Positions 4,470-5,623 of a DNA stretch of 5,623 bases are shown one piece after another. A program made the position numbers and the translations under genes. Below the pieces are notes generated by a model. The model was not told where the DNA came from. It worked only from the letters and a program-made list of their open reading frames with translations, and did no database searches. Source of the DNA: an uncultured Alphaproteobacteria bacterium (GTDB lineage Bacteria; Pseudomonadota; Alphaproteobacteria; Rhizobiales; Aestuariivirgaceae); NCBI GenBank assembly GCA_937868035.1, contig CALMLK010000039.1, positions 1 to 5,623 of the forward strand, written 5' to 3'. The number at the start of each line of letters is the position of its first letter. Position 1 is the stretch's first letter.

Positions 4470-5623
4470 TCAGGGTGGAGGCTGTTTGCCCTTCACCGGC
4501 CGTGCGCTTTCCACGGGCCCCAGCGCCCAGAGCACGGGCAGCGCCAACAGGGAAGCCGCCGTGAGCAGCCACCAGCATTCGTTGATCGCCTCCGTGAGGC
4601 TGGCGTTCTGGATCAGGTCCATGATGCCCATCATGCTCATCGCATCATCGGGCGAAGGAAGCGTCTCCAGCGGGATGCCGAGGTGCTGCGCCGCCGCAGC
4701 TGGGTTCGATGTCATTTCTGCCATCAGCACATCGGCATGGCTTGGACTGCGCGTGAACATCACCGTGTCCATGATGGCGATACCGATGGCGCCGCCAATA
4801 TTGCGCACCACGTTGAACAGCCCCGAGGCATCGCTGACCACCGCGATCGGTTGCAGCGCCAGCGCCATGCGAATGGGGGGAAGGATGCACAGCGCCACCG
4901 CCGCCCCGCGCACCACCTGGGCCCAGAACACCTCCGCCTCGCCCGATGCCACGGTGAGCCGCACATTGAGTGCGAGGCCCAGCGCAAACAGGATGAAGCC
5001 CGCCGCCGTGAGAAGCCGCGCATCGAAGCGCCGGTCCAGCCACACGCTCACCGGTGCGGCAATGATCTGCGTGAAGCCCATGGTGATCGTGATGAGGCCG
5101 ATGGCGAGTGGCGTCAGACCGCCGACGAAGGCGAAGAACACCGGAAGAATATAGACAGAGGCAAAAAGGATGAAGCCCAGCAGGAAACTCAGCACGCAAC
5201 CGAAGGCGAGGCTGCGGTCGCTCAGGAGATGGAACATGATGGCAGGGGAAGAACGCCGGACCGACAGCACCAGCATGATCGCAGACGCGGCGAAGAATGC
5301 GATCACCACAAGCGAAAACCAGCCATCGCGCGGTGCCTGTTTCAGCCCGACGATGAGGAAGCCCAGCGACAGCCCGAAGGCGATGAGGGAGAGCCAATCG
5401 AGATCGCGCAGGAGGCGGCCCCGTGTGGTATGTCCCGGCAGCGCGAGGAAGCCCGCAGCGGCGGCAAGGGCGCCCGGCACCACATTGATCAGGAACAGCC
5501 AGTGCCACGAATAATGTTCCGTCAGCCAGCCACCCGTGACAGGCCCGAGCGTGGGCGCGATCACCGCAAGGAAACCGGCAGCCGTCGTGGCCAATGTCTG
5601 TTCGAAGCTGCGCGGAAACAGCA
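4470..5623 (-). CDS. DHA2-family (EmrB/QacA-like) MFS exporter, C-terminal 383 residues; 5' end beyond the right edge
   Basis: This inner-membrane, proton-driven exporter belongs to the 14-helix drug:H+ antiporter-2 family; EmrB-type members usually work with an EmrA-like periplasmic adaptor and expel drugs or other hydrophobic compounds. Seen: the antiporter motif C (APTLGPVTGGWL) in helix 5, then HYSWHWLFLINVVPG, further hydrophobic segments, and GLFNVVRNIGGAIGIAIM near helix 13, a strong EmrB-like signature. A hydrophilic loop follows before the last helix (CWWLLTAASLLALPVLWALG), and the protein ends in a short basic/proline tail. About ten of 14 helices are present, so roughly 110-130 N-terminal residues lie outside. 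The frame stays open to the edge through LFPRSFEQTL, which resembles the family sequence, so the TTG at 5594 is not the true start. It is on the same strand as the MttB-like gene, 76 bases upstream of it. The family is firm; the substrate is unknown. Confidence 0.93.
   Translation of the reverse strand, partial: LFPRSFEQTLATTAAGFLAVIAPTLGPVTGGWLTEHYSWHWLFLINVVPGALAAAAGFLALPGHTTRGRLLRDLDWLSLIAFGLSLGFLIVGLKQAPRDGWFSLVVIAFFAASAIMLVLSVRRSSPAIMFHLLSDRSLAFGCVLSFLLGFILFASVYILPVFFAFVGGLTPLAIGLITITMGFTQIIAAPVSVWLDRRFDARLLTAAGFILFALGLALNVRLTVASGEAEVFWAQVVRGAAVALCILPPIRMALALQPIAVVSDASGLFNVVRNIGGAIGIAIMDTVMFTRSPSHADVLMAEMTSNPAAAAQHLGIPLETLPSPDDAMSMMGIMDLIQNASLTEAINECWWLLTAASLLALPVLWALGPVESARPVKGKQPPP

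Noticed and set aside
3334..4578. 414-codon minus-strand open frame in another frame
   Set aside because: It overlaps the MttB-like gene out of frame and has the Arg/Ser/Trp-rich composition typical of a frame-shifted shadow.

Overview
The window looks like part of the chromosome of an alphaproteobacterium, probably Hyphomicrobiales/Rhizobiales-like. The evidence is high GC with strong GC3 bias, a large B12-dependent ribonucleotide reductase of the alphaproteobacterial type, an MttB-superfamily protein with the N-terminal extension common in that class, and CtrA-type TTAA-N7-TTAA sites. All three substantial genes lie on the minus strand. From the right edge leftwards they are: a DHA2/EmrB-like MFS exporter (its 5' end lies beyond the right edge), an intact MttB-family (trimethylamine methyltransferase-like) gene, and nrdJ (its 3' end lies beyond the left edge).

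Right part (4394-5623): the exporter ends at 4470. A 76-base gap before the MttB-like gene holds a plausible sigma70 promoter, a 14-bp dyad TGACTG-TT-CAGTCA of the kind bound by TetR-family dimers, and a good Shine-Dalgarno. The MttB-like gene may therefore be read through from the exporter or transcribed from its own repressible promoter. Its product (2819-4393, 524 aa) has no in-frame amber codon, so it belongs to the non-pyrrolysine branch, whose characterised members demethylate quaternary amines such as glycine betaine. The actual substrate cannot be read from the sequence.

Middle part (2245-2818): this 574-base gap has no convincing protein gene but is rich in regulatory signals. Upstream of nrdJ is a promoter TTGACG-N17-TACTAT. 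Two NrdR-box-like 16-mers, 31 bp apart start to start, cover and precede its -35. A perfect CtrA consensus (TTAA-N7-TTAAC) fills the space between the two NrdR boxes. A second perfect CtrA consensus lies farther upstream at 2615-2630, next to a cluster of inverted repeats. A leader of about 190 bases with one stable hairpin separates the promoter from the nrdJ start.

Left part (1-2244): the first 748 residues of NrdJ, including the catalytic and redox cysteines. The architecture suggests that dNTP synthesis is controlled both by nucleotide level (NrdR) and by the cell cycle (CtrA). That composite promoter is the most interesting item in the window. NrdJ and MttB-like enzymes both depend on corrinoids, but nothing here shows that they are functionally linked.
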